Assembly: GCF_963082655.1 (NCBI RefSeq)
Contig: NC_081554.1
Coordinates: 44,946,291 to 45,010,290, forward strand
Direction: 5' to 3'
Length of the DNA: 64,000 nt
DNA from: Stomoxys calcitrans
Lineage: Eukaryota; Arthropoda; Insecta; Diptera; Muscidae
The notes beneath the pieces were generated by a model. The model saw only the letters and a program-made list of their open reading frames with translations, ran no database searches and was not told where the DNA came from. A program made the translations under genes and the position numbers. This document shows, one piece after another, positions 9,836 to 24,950 of the stretch. Position 1 is the stretch's first letter. Every line of letters begins with the position of its first letter.

Positions 9836-12539
9836 TCGTGACTTCATCAAAAATTCAAAATTTATTCGAAAATCCATTAAAACTTGAAGTTTCAGCAGTT
9901 TTAGAAGTTTAAAATGGCTGTATCTCCTAAACTATGCGTCCTAGAAGGAAATGGGCCTCAATTCGTGACTCCATCAAAAATTCAAAATTTATTCGAAAAT
10001 CCATTAAAAGTCGAAGTTTCAGCATGAAAACTTTAAAATGGCTGTATCTCCTAAACTATGCGTCGTAGAGGGAAATGGGCCTTAATTCGTGACTCCATCA
10101 AAAATTCAAAATTCAAAAATGGGCCTTAATTCGTGACTCCATCAAAAATTCAAAATTTATTCGAAAATCCATTAAAACTCGAAATTTCAGCATCAAAACT
10201 TTAAAATGGCTGTATCTCCTAAACTATGCGCCGTAGAGGGAAATGGGCCTTAATTCGTGAATCCATCAAAAATTCAAAATTTATTCGAAAATCCGTTAAA
10301 ACTCGAAGTTTCAGCATGAAAACTTTAAAATGGCTGTATCTCCTTAACTATGCGTCCTAGAAAGAAAAGGGCCTTAATTCGTGACGCCATCAAAAATTCA
10401 AAATTTATTCGAAAATCCATTAAAACTCGAAGTTTCAGCATGAAAACTTTAAAATGGCTGTATCTCCTAAACTATGCGTCCTAGAGGGAAATGGGCCTCA
10501 ATTCGTGACTCCATCAAAACTTCAAAATTTATTCGAAAATCCATTAAAACTCGAAGTTTCAGCATGAAAACTTTAAAATGGGTGTATCTCCTAAACTATG
10601 CGCCGTAGAGGGAAATGGGCCTTAATTCGTGACTCCATCAAAAATTCAAAATTTATTCGAAAATCCGTTAAAACTCGAAGTTTCAGCATGAAAACTTTAA
10701 AATGGCTGTATCTCCTAAACTATGCGCCGTAGAGGGAAATGGGCCTTACTTCGTGACTCCATCAAAAATTCAAAATTTATTCGAAAATCCATTAAAACTC
10801 GAAGTTTCAGCATGAAAACTTCAAAATGACTGTATCTCCTAAACTATGCGTCCTAGAGGGAAATGGGCCTCAATTTGTGACTCCATCAAATATTCAAAAT
10901 TTATTCGAAAATCCGTTAATACTCGAAGTTTCAGCATGAAAACTTTAAAATGGCTGTATCTCCTAAACTATGCGTCGTAGAGGGAAATGGGCCTTAATCC
11001 GTGACTCCATCAAAAATTCAAAATTTATTTGAAAATCTATTAAAACTCGAAGTTTCAGCATGAAAACTTTAAAATGGCTGTATCTCCTAAACTATGCGTC
11101 CTAGAGGGAAATGGGCCTCAATTCGTGACACCATCAAAAATTCAAAATTTATTCGAAAATCCATTAAAAGTCGAAGTTTCAGCATGAAAACTTTAAAATG
11201 GCTGTATCTCCTAAACTATGCGTCCTAGAGGGAAATGGGCCTCAATTCGTGACTCCATCAATAATTCAAAATTTATTCGAAAATCCATTAAAAGTCGAAG
11301 TTTCAGCATGAAAACTTTAAAATGGCTGTATCTCCTAAACTATGCGTCGTAGAGGGAAATGGGCCTTAATTCGTGACTCCATCAAAAATTCAAAATTTAT
11401 TCGAAAATCCGTTAAAAGTCGAAGTTTCAGCATGAAAACTTTAAAATGGCTGTATCTCCTAAACTATGCGTCCTAGAGGGAAATAGGCCTTAATTCGTGA
11501 CTCCATCAAAAATTCAAAATTTATTCGAAAATCCAGTAATACTCGAAGTTTCAGCATGAAAACTTTAAAATTGCTGTATCTCCTAAACTATGCGCCGTAG
11601 AGGGAAATGGGCCTTAATTCGTGACTCCATCAAAAATTCAAAATTTATTCGAAAATCTAAAAAAAAACGAAGTTTCATCATGAAAGCTTTAAAATTGCTA
11701 TATCTCCTAAACTATGCGTCCAAAAGGGAAATGGACCTTAATTCGTGATTATAAAAAGATTAAAATTTTTTCGAAAATTAAAATTAAATTAAAAATTGCA
11801 ATTTCAGCATGAAAATTTTAAAATGTTTATATCTCCTAAACTATACGTCCTAGAGGGAAATGGGCCTTGATTCGTGACTCCATCAAAAATTCAAAATTTA
11901 TTCGAAAATCCATTAAAACTCGAAATTTCAGCATCAAAACTTTAAAATGGCTGTATCTCCTAAACTATGCGCCGTAGAGGGAAATGGGCCTTACTTCGTG
12001 ACTCCATCAAAAATTCAAAATTTATTCGAAAATCCATTAAAACTCGAAGTTTCAGCATGAAAACTTTAAAATGGCTGTATCTCTTAAACTATGCGTCCTA
12101 GAAGGAAATGGGCCTTAATTCGTGACTCCATCAAAAATTCAAAATGTATTCGAAAATCCATTAATACTCGAAGTTTCAGCATGAAAACTTTAAAATGGCT
12201 GTATCTCCTAAACTATGCGTCCTAGAAGAAAATGGGCCTTAATTCGAGACTCCATCAAAAATTCAAAATTTATTCGAAAATCCGTTAAAACTCGAAGTTT
12301 CAGCATGAAAACTTTAAAATGGCTGTTTCTCCTAAACTATGCGTCCTAGAAGGAAATGGGCCTTAATTCGTGACTCCATCAAAAATTCAAAATTTATTCG
12401 AAAATCCGTTAAAACTCGAAGTTTCAGCATGAAAACTTTAAAATGGCTGTATCTCCTAAACTATGCGTCGTAGGGGGAAATGGGCCTTAATTCGTGACTC
12501 CATCAAAAATTCAAAATTTATTCGAAAATCCATTAAAAC

Positions 12540-15500
12540 TCGAAGTTTCAGCATGAAAACTTTAAAATGGCTGTATCTCCTAAACTATGCGTCCTAGAGG
12601 GAAATGGGCCTCAATTCGTGACTCCATCAAAAATTCAAAATTTATTCGAAAATCCATTAAAACTCGAAGTTTCAGCATGAAAACTTTAAAATGGGTGTAT
12701 CTCCTAAACTATGCGCCGTAGAGGGAAATGGGCCTTAATTCGTGACTCCATCAAAAATTCAAAATTTATTCGAAAATCCATTAAAACTCGAAGTTTCAGC
12801 ATGAAAACTTTAAAATGGCTGTATCTCCTAAACTATGCGCCGTAGAGGGAAATGGGCCTTAATTCGTGACTCCATCAAAAATTCAAAATTTATTCGAAAA
12901 TCCATTAAAACTCGAAGTTTCAGCATGAAAACTTCAAAATGACTGTATCTCCTAAACTATGCGTCCTAGAGGGAAATGGGCCTCAATTTGTGACTCCATC
13001 AAATATTCAAAATTTATTCGAAAATCCGTTAATACTCGAAGTTTCAGCATGAAAACTTTAAAATGGGTGTATCTCCTAAACTATGCGTCGTAGAGGGAAA
13101 TGGGCCTTAATCCGTGACTCCATCAAAAATTCAAAATTTATTTGAAAATCTATTAAAACTCGAAGTTTCAGCATGAAAACTTTAAAATGGCTGTATCTCC
13201 TGAACTATGCGTCCTAGAGGGAAATGGGCCTCAATTCGTGACACCATCAAAAATTCAAAATTTATTCGAAAATCCATTAAAAGTCGAAGTTTTAGCATGA
13301 AAACTTTAAAATGGCTGTATCTCCTAAACTATGCGTCCTAGAGGGAAATGGGCCTCAATTCGTGACTCCATCAATAATTCAAAATTTATTCGAAAATCCA
13401 TTAAAAGTCGAAGTTTCAGCATGAAAACTTTAAAATGGCTGTATCTCATAAACTATGCGTCGTAGAGGGAAATGGGCCTTAATTCGTGACTCCATCAAAA
13501 ATTCAAAATTTATTCGAAAATCCGTTAAAAGTCGAAGTTTCAGCATGAAAACTTTAAAATGGCTGTATCTCCTAAACTATGCGTCGTAGAGGGAAATGGG
13601 CCTCAATTCGTGACTCCATCAAAAATTCAAAATTTATTCGAAAATCCATTAATACTCGAAGTTTCAGCATGAAAACTTTAAAATGGCTGTATCTCCTAAA
13701 CTATGCGTCGTAGAGGGTAATGGACCTTAATTCGTGACTCCATCAAAAATTCAAAATTTATTCGAAAATCCATTAAAACTCGAAGTTTCAGCATGAAAAC
13801 TTTAAAATGGCTGTATCTCCTAAACTCTGCGTCCTAGAGGGAAATGGGCCTCAATTCGTGACTCCATCAAAAATTCAAAATTTATTCGAAAATCCGTTAA
13901 AACTTGAAGTTTCAGCATGAAAACTTTAAAATGGCTGTATCTCTTAAACTATGCGTCCTAGAAGGAAATGGGCCTTAATTCGTGACTCCATCAAAAATTC
14001 AAAATATATTCGAAAATCCATTCAAACTCGAAGTTTCAGCATGAAAACTTTAAAATGGCTGTATCTCTTAAACTATGCGTCCTAGAAGGAAATGGGCCTT
14101 AATTCGTGACTCCATCAAAAATTCAAAATTTATTCGAAAATCCATTAATACTCGAAGTTTCAGCATGAAAACTTTAAAATGGCTGTATCTCCTAAACTAT
14201 GCGTCGTAGGGGGAAATGGGCCTTAATTCGTGACTCCATCAAAAATTCAAAATTTATTCGAAAATCCATTAATACTCGAAGTTTCAGCATGAAAACTTTA
14301 AAATGGCTGTATCTCCTAAACTATGCGTCGTAGAGGGAAATGGGCCTTAATTCGTGACTCCATCAAAAATTCAAAATTTATTTAAAAACCCATTAAAAGT
14401 CGAAGTTTCAGCATGAAAACTTTAAAATGGCTGTATCTCCTAAACATGCGTCCTAGAGGGAAATAGGCCTTAATTCGTGACTCCATCAAAAATTCAAAAT
14501 TTATTCGAAAATCCATTAAAAGTCGAAGTTTCAGCATGAAAACTTTAAAATGGCTGTATCTCCTAAACTATGCGTCCTAGAGGGAAATGGGCCTCAATTC
14601 GTGACTCCATCAATAATTCAAAATTTATTCGAAAATCCATTAAAAGTCGAAGTTTCAGCATGAAAACTTTAAAATGGCTGTATCTCCTAAACTATGCGTC
14701 GTAGAGGGAAATGGGCCTTAATTCGTGACTCCATCAAAAATTCAAAATTTATTCGAAAATCCGTTAAAAGTCGAAGTTTCAGCATGAAAACTTTAAAATG
14801 GCTGTATCTCCTAAACATGCGTCCTAGAGGGAAATAGGCCTTAATTCGTGACTCCATCAAAAATTCAAAATTTATTTAAAAATCCATTAAAAGTCGAAGT
14901 TTCAGCATGAAAACTTTAAAATGGCTGTATCTCCTAAACATGCGTCCTAGAGGGAAATAGGCCTTAATTCGTGACTCCATCAAAAATTCAAAATTTATTC
15001 GAAAATCCATTAAAAGTCGAAGTTTCATCATGAAAACTTTAAAATGGCTGTATCTCCTAAACTATGCGTCGTAGAGGGAAATGGGCCTTAATTCGTGACT
15101 CCATCAAAAATTCAAAATTTATTCGAAAATCCATTGAAAGTCGAAGTTTCAGCATGAAAACTTTAAAATGGCTGTACCTCCTAAACTATGCGTCGTAGAG
15201 GGAAATGGGCCTGACTCCATCAAAAATTCAAAATTTATTCGAAAATCCATTAAAAGTCGAAGTTTCAGCATGAAAACTTTAAAATGGCTGTATCTCCTAA
15301 ACTATGCGTCGTAGAGGGAAATGGGCCTTAATTCGTGACTCCATCAAATTCAAAATTTATTCGAAAATCCATTCAAACTCGAAGTTTCAGCATGAAAACT
15401 TTAAAATGGCTGTATCTCCTAAACTATGCGTCCTAGAGGGAAATAGGCCTTAATTCGTGACTCCATCAAAAATTCAAAATTTATTCGAAAATCCATTAAA

Positions 15501-15853
15501 ACTTTAAAATGGCTGTATCTCCTAAACTATGCGTCCTAGAAGAAAATGGGCCTTAATTCGTGACTCCATCAAAAATTCAAAAATTATTCGAAAATCCATT
15601 AAAACTCGAAGTTTCAGCATGAAAACTTTAAAATGGCTGTATCTCCTAAACTATGCGTCCTAGAAGAAAATGGGCCTTAATTCGTGACTCCATCAAAAAT
15701 TCAAAATTTATTCGAAAATCCATTAAAAGTCGAAGTTTCAGCATGAAAACTTTAAAATGGCTGTATCTCCTAAACTATGCGTCGTAGAGGGAAATGGGCC
15801 TTAATTCGTGACTCCATCAAAAATTCAAAATTTATTCGAAAATCCATTAAAAG
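12540..15853 (+). repeat. Satellite higher-order unit, copy 1 (~3.3 kb)
   Basis: A block of about 27 monomers whose rare variants all recur exactly 3,314 bp downstream. Examples are 'gtatctcataaac' at 13441 and 16755, 'gagggtaatggacc' at 13715 and 17029 (gggtaa), and 'gggcctgactcc' at 15210 and 18524. The edges were estimated from where the match at this offset fails (monomer type ttaaaaGtcg versus ttaaaaCtcg). Confidence 0.8.
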
Positions 15854-18800
15854 TCGAAGTTTCAGCATGAAAACTTTAAAATGGCTGTATCTCCTAAACT
15901 ATGCGTCCTAGAGGGAAATGGGCCTCAATTCGTGACTCCATCAAAAATTCAAAATTTATTCGAAAATCCATTAAAACTCGAAGTTTCAGCATGAAAACTT
16001 TAAAATGGGTGTATCTCCTAAACTATGCGCCGTAGAGGGAAATGGGCCTTAATTCGTGACTCCATCAAAAATTCAAAATTTATTCGAAAATCCATTAAAG
16101 CTCGAAGTTTCAGCATGAAAACTTTAAAATGGCTGTATCTCCTAAACTATGCGCCGTAGAGGGAAATGGGCCTTAATTCGTGACTCCATCAAAAATTCAA
16201 AATTTATTCGAAAATCCATTAAAACTCGAAGTTTCAGCATGAAAACTTCAAAATGACTGTATCTCCTAAACTATGCGTCCTAGAGGGAAATGGGCCTCAA
16301 TTTGTGACTCCATCAAATATTCAAAATTTATTCGAAAATCCGTTAATACTCGAAGTTTCAGCATGAAAACTTTAAAATGGGTGTATCTCCTAAACTATGC
16401 GTCGTAGAGGGAAATGGGCCTTAATCCGTGACTCCATCAAAAATTCAAAATTTATTTGAAAATCTATTAAAACTCGAAGTTTCAGCATGAAAACTTTAAA
16501 ATGGCTGTATCTCCTGAACTATGCGTCCTAGAGGGAAATGGGCCTCAATTCGTGACACCATCAAAAATTCAAAATTTATTCGAAAATCCATTAAAAGTCG
16601 AAGTTTCAGCATGAAAACTTTAAAATGGCTGTATCTCCTAAACTATGCGTCCTAGAGGGAAATGGGCCTCAATTCGTGACTCCATCAATAATTCAAAATT
16701 TATTCGAAAATCCATTAAAAGTCGAAGTTTCAGCATGAAAACTTTAAAATGGCTGTATCTCATAAACTATGCGTCGTAGAGGGAAATGGGCCTTAATTCG
16801 TGACTCCATCAAAAATTCAAAATTTATTCGAAAATCCGTTAAAAGTCGAAGTTTCAGCATGAAAACTTTAAAATGGCTGTATCTCCTAAACTATGCGTCG
16901 TAGAGGGAAATGGGCCTCAATTCGTGACTCCATCAAAAATTCAAAATTTATTCGAAAATCCATTAATACTCGAAGTTTCAGCATGAAAACTTTAAAATGG
17001 CTGTATCTCCTAAACTATGCGTCGTAGAGGGTAATGGACCTTAATTCGTGACTCCATCAAAAATTCAAAATTTATTCGAAAATCCATTAAAACTCGAAGT
17101 TTCAGCATGAAAACTTTAAAATGGCTGTATCTCCTAAACTCTGCGTCCTAGAGGGAAATGGGCCTCAATTCGTGACTCCATCAAAAATTCAAAATTTATT
17201 CGAAAATCCGTTAAAACTTGAAGTTTCAGCATGAAAACTTTAAAATGGCTGTATCTCTTAAACTATGCGTCCTAGAAGGAAATGGGCCTTAATTCGTGAC
17301 TCCATCAAAAATTCAAAATATATTCGAAAATCCATTCAAACTCGAAGTTTCAGCATGAAAACTTTAAAATGGCTGTATCTCTTAAACTATGCGTCCTAGA
17401 AGGAAATGGGCCTTAATTCGTGACTCCATCAAAAATTCAAAATTTATTCGAAAATCCATTAATACTCGAAGTTTCAGCATGAAAACTTTAAAATGGCTGT
17501 ATCTCCTAAACTATGCGTCGTAGGGGGAAATGGGCCTTAATTCGTGACTCCATCAAAAATTCAAAATTTATTCGAAAATCCATTAAAAGTCGAAGTTTCA
17601 GCATGAAAACTTTAAAATGGCTGTATCTCCTAAACTATGCGTCGTAGAGGGAAATGGGCCTTAATTCGTGACTCCATCAAAAATTCAAAATTTATTTAAA
17701 AACCCATTAAAAGTCGAAGTTTCAGCATGAAAACTTTAAAATGGCTGTATCTCCTAAACATGCGTCCTAGAGGGAAATAGGCCTTAATTCGTGACTCCAT
17801 CAAAAATTCAAAATTTATTCGAAAATCCATTAAAAGTCGAAGTTTCAGCATGAAAACTTTAAAATGGCTGTATCTCCTAAACTATGCGTCCTAGAGGGAA
17901 ATGGGCCTCAATTCGTGACTCCATCAATAATTCAAAATTTATTCGAAAATCCATTAAATGTCGAAGTTTCAGCATGAAAACTTTAAAATGGCTGTATCTC
18001 CTAAACTATGCGTCGTAGAGGGAAATGGGCCTTAATTCGTGACTCCATCAAAAATTCAAAATTTATTCGAAAATCCGTTAAAAGTCGAAGTTTCAGCATG
18101 AAAACTTTAAAATGGCTGTATCTCCTAAACATGCGTCCTAGAGGGAAATAGGCCTTAATTCGTGACTCCATCAAAAATTCAAAATTTATTTAAAAATCCA
18201 TTAAAAGTCGAAGTTTCAGCATGAAAACTTTAAAATGGCTGTATCTCCTAAACATGCGTCCTAGAGGGAAATAGGCCTTAATTCGTGACTCCATCAAAAA
18301 TTCAAAATTTATTCGAAAATCCTTTAAAAGTCGAAGTTTCATCATGAAAACTTTAAAATGGCTGTATCTCCTAAACTATGCGTCGTAGAGGGAAATGGGC
18401 CTTAATTCGTGACTCCATCAAAAATTCAAAATTTATTCGAAAATCCATTAAAAGTCGAAGTTTCAGCATGAAAACTTTAAAATGGCTGTACCTCCTAAAC
18501 TATGCGTCGTAGAGGGAAATGGGCCTGACTCCATCAAAAATTCAAAATTTATTCGAAAATCCATTAAAAGTCGAAGTTTCAGCATGAAAACTTTAAAATG
18601 GCTGTATCTCCTAAACTATGCGTCGTAGAGGGAAATGGGCCTTAATTCGTGACTCCATCAAATTCAAAATTTATTCGAAAATCCATTCAAACTCGAAGTT
18701 TCAGCATGAAAACTTTAAAATGGCTGTATCTCCTAAACTATGCGTCCTAGAGGGAAATAGGCCTTAATTCGTGACTCCATCAAAAATTCAAAATTTATTC

Positions 18801-19167
18801 GAAAATCCATTAAAACTTTAAAATGGCTGTATCTCCTAAACTATGCGTCCTAGAAGAAAATGGGCCTTAATTCGTGACTCCATCAAAAATTCAAAAATTA
18901 TTCGAAAATCCATTAAAACTCGAAGTTTCAGCATGAAAACTTTAAAATGGCTGTATCTCCTAAACTATGCGTCCTAGAAGAAAATGGGCCTTAATTCGTG
19001 ACTCCATCAAAAATTCAAAATTTATTCGAAAATCCATTAAAAGTCGAAGTTTCAGCATGAAAACTTTAAAATGGCTGTATCTCCTAAACTATGCGTCGTA
19101 GAGGGAAATGGGCCTTAATTCGTGACTCCATCAAAAATTCAAAATTTATTCGAAAATCCATTAATAC
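15854..19167 (+). repeat. Satellite higher-order unit, copy 2 (~3.3 kb)
   Basis: Adjacent tandem duplicate of the preceding block with only scattered base differences. The same rare variants recur again 5,796 bp further on (22551, 22825, 24320). Just after it (about 19150-19390) two extra monomers are present compared with the third copy, as shown by spacing of 1,580 versus 1,332 bp between 'gggcctgactcc' marks. Confidence 0.8.
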
Positions 19168-21649
19168 TCGAAGTTTCAGCATGAAAACTTTAAAATGGCT
19201 GTATCTCCTAAACTATGCGTCGTAGGGGGAAATGGGCCTTAATTCGTGACTCCATCAAAAATTCAAAATTTATTCGAAAATCCATTAATACTCGAAGTTT
19301 CAGCATGAAAACTTTAAAATGGCTGTATCTCCTAAACTATGCGTCGTAGAGGGAAATGGGCCTTAATTCGTGACTCCATCAAAAATTCAAAATTTATTCG
19401 AAAATCCATTAAAAGTCGAAGTTTCAGCATGAAAAATTTAAAATGGCTGTATCTCCTAAACTATGCGTCCTAGAGGGAAATGGGCCTCAATTCGTGACTC
19501 CATCAAAAATTCAAAATTTATTCGAAAATCCATTCAAACTCGAGGTTTCAGCATGAAAACTTTAAAATGGCTGTATCTCCTAAACTATGCGTCGTAGAGG
19601 GAAATGGGCCTTAATTCGTGACTCCATCAAAAATTCAAAATTTATTCGAAAATCCATTAATACTCGAAGTTTCAGCATGAAAACTTTAAAATGGCTGTTT
19701 CTCCTAAACTATGCGTCGTAGAGGGAAATGGACCTTAATTCGTGACTCCATCAAAAATTCAAAATTTATTTAAAAATCCATTAAAAGTCGAAGTTTCAGC
19801 ATGAAAACTTTAAAATGGCTGTATCTCCTAAACATGCGTCCTAGAGGGAAATAGGCCTTAATTCGTGACTCCATCAAAAATTCAAAATTTATTCGAAAAT
19901 CCATTAAAAGTCGAAGTTTCATCATGAAAACTTTAAAATGGCTGTATCTCCTAAACTATGCGTCGTAGAGGGAAATGGGCCTTAATTCGTGACTCCATCA
20001 AAAATTCAAAATTTATTCGAAAATCCATTAAAAGTCGAAGTTTCAGCATGAAAACTTTAAAATGGCTGTACCTCCTAAACTATGCGTCGTAGAGGGAAAT
20101 GGGCCTGACTCCATCAAAAATTCAAAATTTATTCGAAAATCCATTAAAAGTCGAAGTTTCAGCATGAAAACTTTAAAATGGCTGTATCTCCTAAACTATG
20201 CGTCGTAGAGGGAAATGGGCCTTAATTCGTGACTCCATCAAATTCAAAATTTATTCGAAAATCCATTCAAACTCGAAGTTTCAGCATGAAAACTTTAAAA
20301 TGGCTGTATCTCCTAAACTATGCGTCCTAGAGGGAAATAGGCCTTAATTCGTGACTCCAGCAAAAATTCAAAATTTATTCGAAAATCCATTAAAACTTTA
20401 AAATGGCTGTATCTCCTAAACTATGCGTCCTAGAAGAAAATGGGCCTTAATTCGTGACTCCATCAAAAATTCAAAAATTATTCGAAAATCCATTCAAACT
20501 CGAAGTTTCAGCATGAAAACTTTAAAATGGCTGTATCTCCTAAACTATGCGTCCTAGAAGAAAAAGGGCCTTAATTCGTGACTCCATCAAAAATTCAAAA
20601 ATTATTCGAAAATCCATTAAAACTCGAAGTTTCAGCATGAAAACTTTAAAATGGCTATATCTTCTAAACTATGTGCCGTAGAGGGAAATGGGCCTTAATT
20701 CGTGACTCCATCAAAAAATTAGAAATTTCTCCGAAAATCCAATAAAAATCGAAATTTCACTTGCGAAACTTAAAATGGCTGTATCTCCTAAACTATGCGT
20801 CCTAGAGGGAAATGGGCTTTAATTCGTGACTCCATCAAAACTTCAAAATTTATTCGATTTTTTCTCCATCAAAAATTCAAAATTTATTCGAAAATCCATT
20901 TAAACTCGAAGTTTCAGCATGAAAACTTTAAAAAGGCTGTATCTCCTAAACTATGCATCCTAGAATGAAATGAGCCTTAATTCGTGACTCCATCAAAAAT
21001 TCAAAATTTATTCGAAAATCCGTTAAAACTCAAAGTTTCAGCATGAAAACTTTAAAATGGCTCTATCTCCTAAACTATGCGTCGTAGAGGGAAATGGGCC
21101 TTAATTTGTGGCTCCATCAAAAATTCAAAATTTATTCGAAAATCCATTAATACTCGAAGTTTCAGCATGAAAACTTTAAAATGGCTGTATCTCTTAAACT
21201 ATGCGTCCTAGAAGGAAATGGGCCTTAATTCGTGACTCCATCAAAAATTCAAAATGTATTCGAAAATCCATTAATACTCGAAGTTTCAGCATGAAAACTT
21301 TAAAATGGCTGTATCTCCTAAACTATGCGTCCTAGAAGAAAATGGGCCTTAATTCGAGACTCCATCAAAAATTCAAAATTTATTCGAAAATCCGTTAAAA
21401 CTCGAAGTTTCAGCATGAAAACTTTAAAATGGCTGTTTCTCCTAAACTATGCGTCCTAGAAGGAAATGGGCCTTAATTCGTGACTCCATCAAAAATTCAA
21501 AATTTATTCGAAAATCCGTTAAAACTCGAAGTTTCAGCATGAAAACTTTAAAATGGCTGTATCTCCTAAACTATGCGTCCTAGAAAGAAATGGGCCTTAA
21601 TTCGTGACGCCATCAAAAATTCAAAATTTATTCGAAAATCCATTAAAAC

Positions 21650-24600
21650 TCGAAGTTTCAGCATGAAAACTTTAAAATGGCTGTATCTCCTAAACTATGC
21701 GTCCTAGAGGGAAATGGGCCTCAATTCGTGACTCCATCAAAAATTCAAAATTTATTCGAAAATCCATTAAAACTCGAAGTTTCAGCATGAAAACTTTAAA
21801 ATGGGTGTATCTCCTAAACTATGCGCCGTAGAGGGAAATGGGCCTTAATTCGTGACTCCATCAAAAATTCAAAATTTATTCGAAAATCCATTAAAACTCG
21901 AAGTTTCAGCATGAAAACTTTAAAATGGCTGTATCTCCTAAACTATGCGCCGTAGAGGGAAATGGGCCTTAATTCGTGACTCCATCAAAAATTCAAAATT
22001 TATTCGAAAATCCATTAAAACTCGAAGTTTCAGCATGAAAACTTCAAAATGACTGTATCTCCTAAACTATGCGTCCTAGAGGGAAATGGGCCTCAATTTG
22101 TGACTCCATCAAATATTCAAAATTTATTCGAAAATCCGTTAATACTCGAAGTTTCAGCATGAAAACTTTAAAATGGGTGTATCTCCTAAACTATGCGTCG
22201 TAGAGGGAAATGGGCCTTAATCCGTGACTCCATCAAAAATTCAAAATTTATTTGAAAATCTATTAAAACTCGAAGTTTCAGCATGAAAACTTTAAAATGG
22301 CTGTATCTCCTGAACTATGCGTCCTAGAGGGAAATGGGCCTCAATTCGTGACACCATCAAAAATTCAAAATTTATTCGAAAATCCATTAAAAGTCGAAGT
22401 TTCAGCATGAAAACTTTAAAATGGCTGTATCTCCTAAACTATGCGTCCTAGAGGGAAATGGGCCTCAATTCGTGACTCCATCAATAATTCAAAATTTATT
22501 CGAAAATCCATTAAAAGTCGAAGTTTCAGCATGAAAACTTTAAAATGGCTGTATCTCATAAACTATGCGTCGTAGAGGGAAATGGGCCTTAATTCGTGAC
22601 TCCATCAAAAATTCAAAATTTATTCGAAAATCCGTTAAAAGTCGAAGTTTCAGCATGAAAACTTTAAAATGGCTGTATCTCCTAAACTATGCGTCGTAGA
22701 GGGAAATGGGCCTCAATTCGTGACTCCATCAAAAATTCAAAATTTATTCGAAAATCCATTAATACTCGAAGTTTCAGCATGAAAACTTTAAAATGGCTGT
22801 ATCTCCTAAACTATGCGTCGTAGAGGGTAATGGACCTTAATTCGTGACTCCATCAAAAATTCAAAATTTATTCGAAAATCCATTAAAACTCGAAGTTTCA
22901 GCATGAAAACTTTAAAATGGCTGTATCTCCTAAACTCTGCGTCCTAGAGGGAAATGGGCCTCAATTCGTGACTCCATCAAAAATTCAAAATTTATTCGAA
23001 AATCCGTTAAAACTTGAAGTTTCAGCATGAAAACTTTAAAATGGCTGTATCTCTTAAACTATGCGTCCTAGAAGGAAATGGGCCTTAATTCGTGACTCCA
23101 TCAAAAATTCAAAATATATTCGAAAATCCATTCAAACTCGAAGTTTCAGCATGAAAACTTTAAAATGGCTGTATCTCCTAAACTATGCGCTGTAGAGGGA
23201 AATGGGCCTTAATTCGTGACTCCATCAAAAATTCAAAATTTATTCGAAAATCCATTAATACTCGAAGTTTCAGCATGAAAACTTTAAAATGGCTGTATCT
23301 CCTAAACTATGCGTCGTAGGGGGAAATGGGCCTTAATTCGTGACTCCATCAAAAATTCAAAATTTATTCGAAAATCCATTAATACTCGAAGTTTCAGCAT
23401 GAAAACTTTAAAATGGCTGTATCTCCTAAACTATGCGTCGTAGAGGGAAATGGGCCTTAATTCGTGACTCCATCAAAAATTCAAAATTTATTTAAAAACC
23501 CATTAAAAGTCGAAGTTTCAGCATGAAAACTTTAAAATGGCTGTATCTCCTAAACATGCGTCCTAGAGGGAAATAGGCCTTAATTCGTGACTCCATCAAA
23601 AATTCAAAATTTATTCGAAAATCCATTAAAAGTCGAAGTTTCAGCATGAAAACTTTAAAATGGCTGTATCTCCTAAACTATGCGTCCTAGAGGGAAATGG
23701 GCCTCAATTCGTGACTCCATCAATAATTCAAAATTTATTCGAAAATCCATTAAAAGTCGAAGTTTCAGCATGAAAACTTTAAAATGGCTGTATCTCCTAA
23801 ACTATGCGTCGTAGAGGGAAATGGGCCTTAATTCGTGACTCCATCAAAAATTCAAAATTTATTCGAAAATCCGTTAAAAGTCGAAGTTTCAGCATGAAAA
23901 CTTTAAAATGGCTGTATCTCCTAAACATGCGTCCTAGAGGGAAATAGGCCTTAATTCGTGACTCCATCAAAAATTCAAAATTTATTTAAAAATCCATTAA
24001 AAGTCGAAGTTTCAGCATGAAAACTTTAAAATGGCTGTATCTCCTAAACATGCGTCCTAGAGGGAAATAGGCCTTAATTCGTGACTCCATCAAAAATTCA
24101 AAATTTATTCGAAAATCCATTAAAAGTCGAAGTTTCATCATGAAAACTTTAAAATGGCTGTATCTCCTAAACTATGCGTCGTAGAGGGAAATGGGCCTTA
24201 ATTCGTGACTCCATCAAAAATTCAAAATTTATTCGAAAATCCATTAAAAGTCGAAGTTTCAGCATGAAAACTTTAAAATGGCTGTACCTCCTAAACTATG
24301 CGTCGTAGAGGGAAATGGGCCTGACTCCATCAAAAATTCAAAATTTATTCGAAAATCCATTAAAAGTCGAAGTTTCAGCATGAAAACTTTAAAATGGCTG
24401 TATCTCCTAAACTATGCGTCGTAGAGGGAAATGGGCCTTAATTCGTGACTCCATCAAATTCAAAATTTATTCGAAAATCCATTCAAACTCGAAGTTTCAG
24501 CATGAAAACTTTAAAATGGCTGTATCTCCTAAACTATGCGTCCTAGAGGGAAATAGGCCTTAATTCGTGACTCCATCAAAAATTCAAAATTTATTCGAAA

Positions 24601-24950
24601 ATCCATTAAAACTTTAAAATGGCTGTATCTCCTAAACTATGCGTCCTAGAAGAAAATGGGCCTTAATTCGTGACTCCATCAAAAATTCAAAAATTATTCG
24701 AAAATCCATTAAAACTCGAAGTTTCAGCATGAAAACTTTAAAATGGCTGTATCTCCTAAACTATGCGTCCTAGAAGAAAATGGGCCTTAATTCGTGACTC
24801 CATCAAAAATTCAAAATTTATTCGAAAATCCATTAAAAGTCGAAGTTTCAGCATGAAAACTTTAAAATGGCTGTATCTCCTAAACTATGCGTCGTAGAGG
24901 GAAATGGGCCTTAATTCGTGACTCCATCAAAAATTCAAAATTTATTCGAA
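21650..24950 (+). repeat. Satellite higher-order unit, copy 3 (~3.3 kb)
   Basis: The third copy of the 3.3-kb unit is separated from copy 2 by about 2.5 kb of other monomers. Markers sit at 22551 (ctcataaac), 22825 (gggtaa) and 24320 (cctgactcc). A following stretch of about 1.8 kb (about 24940-26750) duplicates 19390-21200 at an offset of 5,548 bp, including the highly diverged monomer at 20721 and 26269. Confidence 0.75.
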
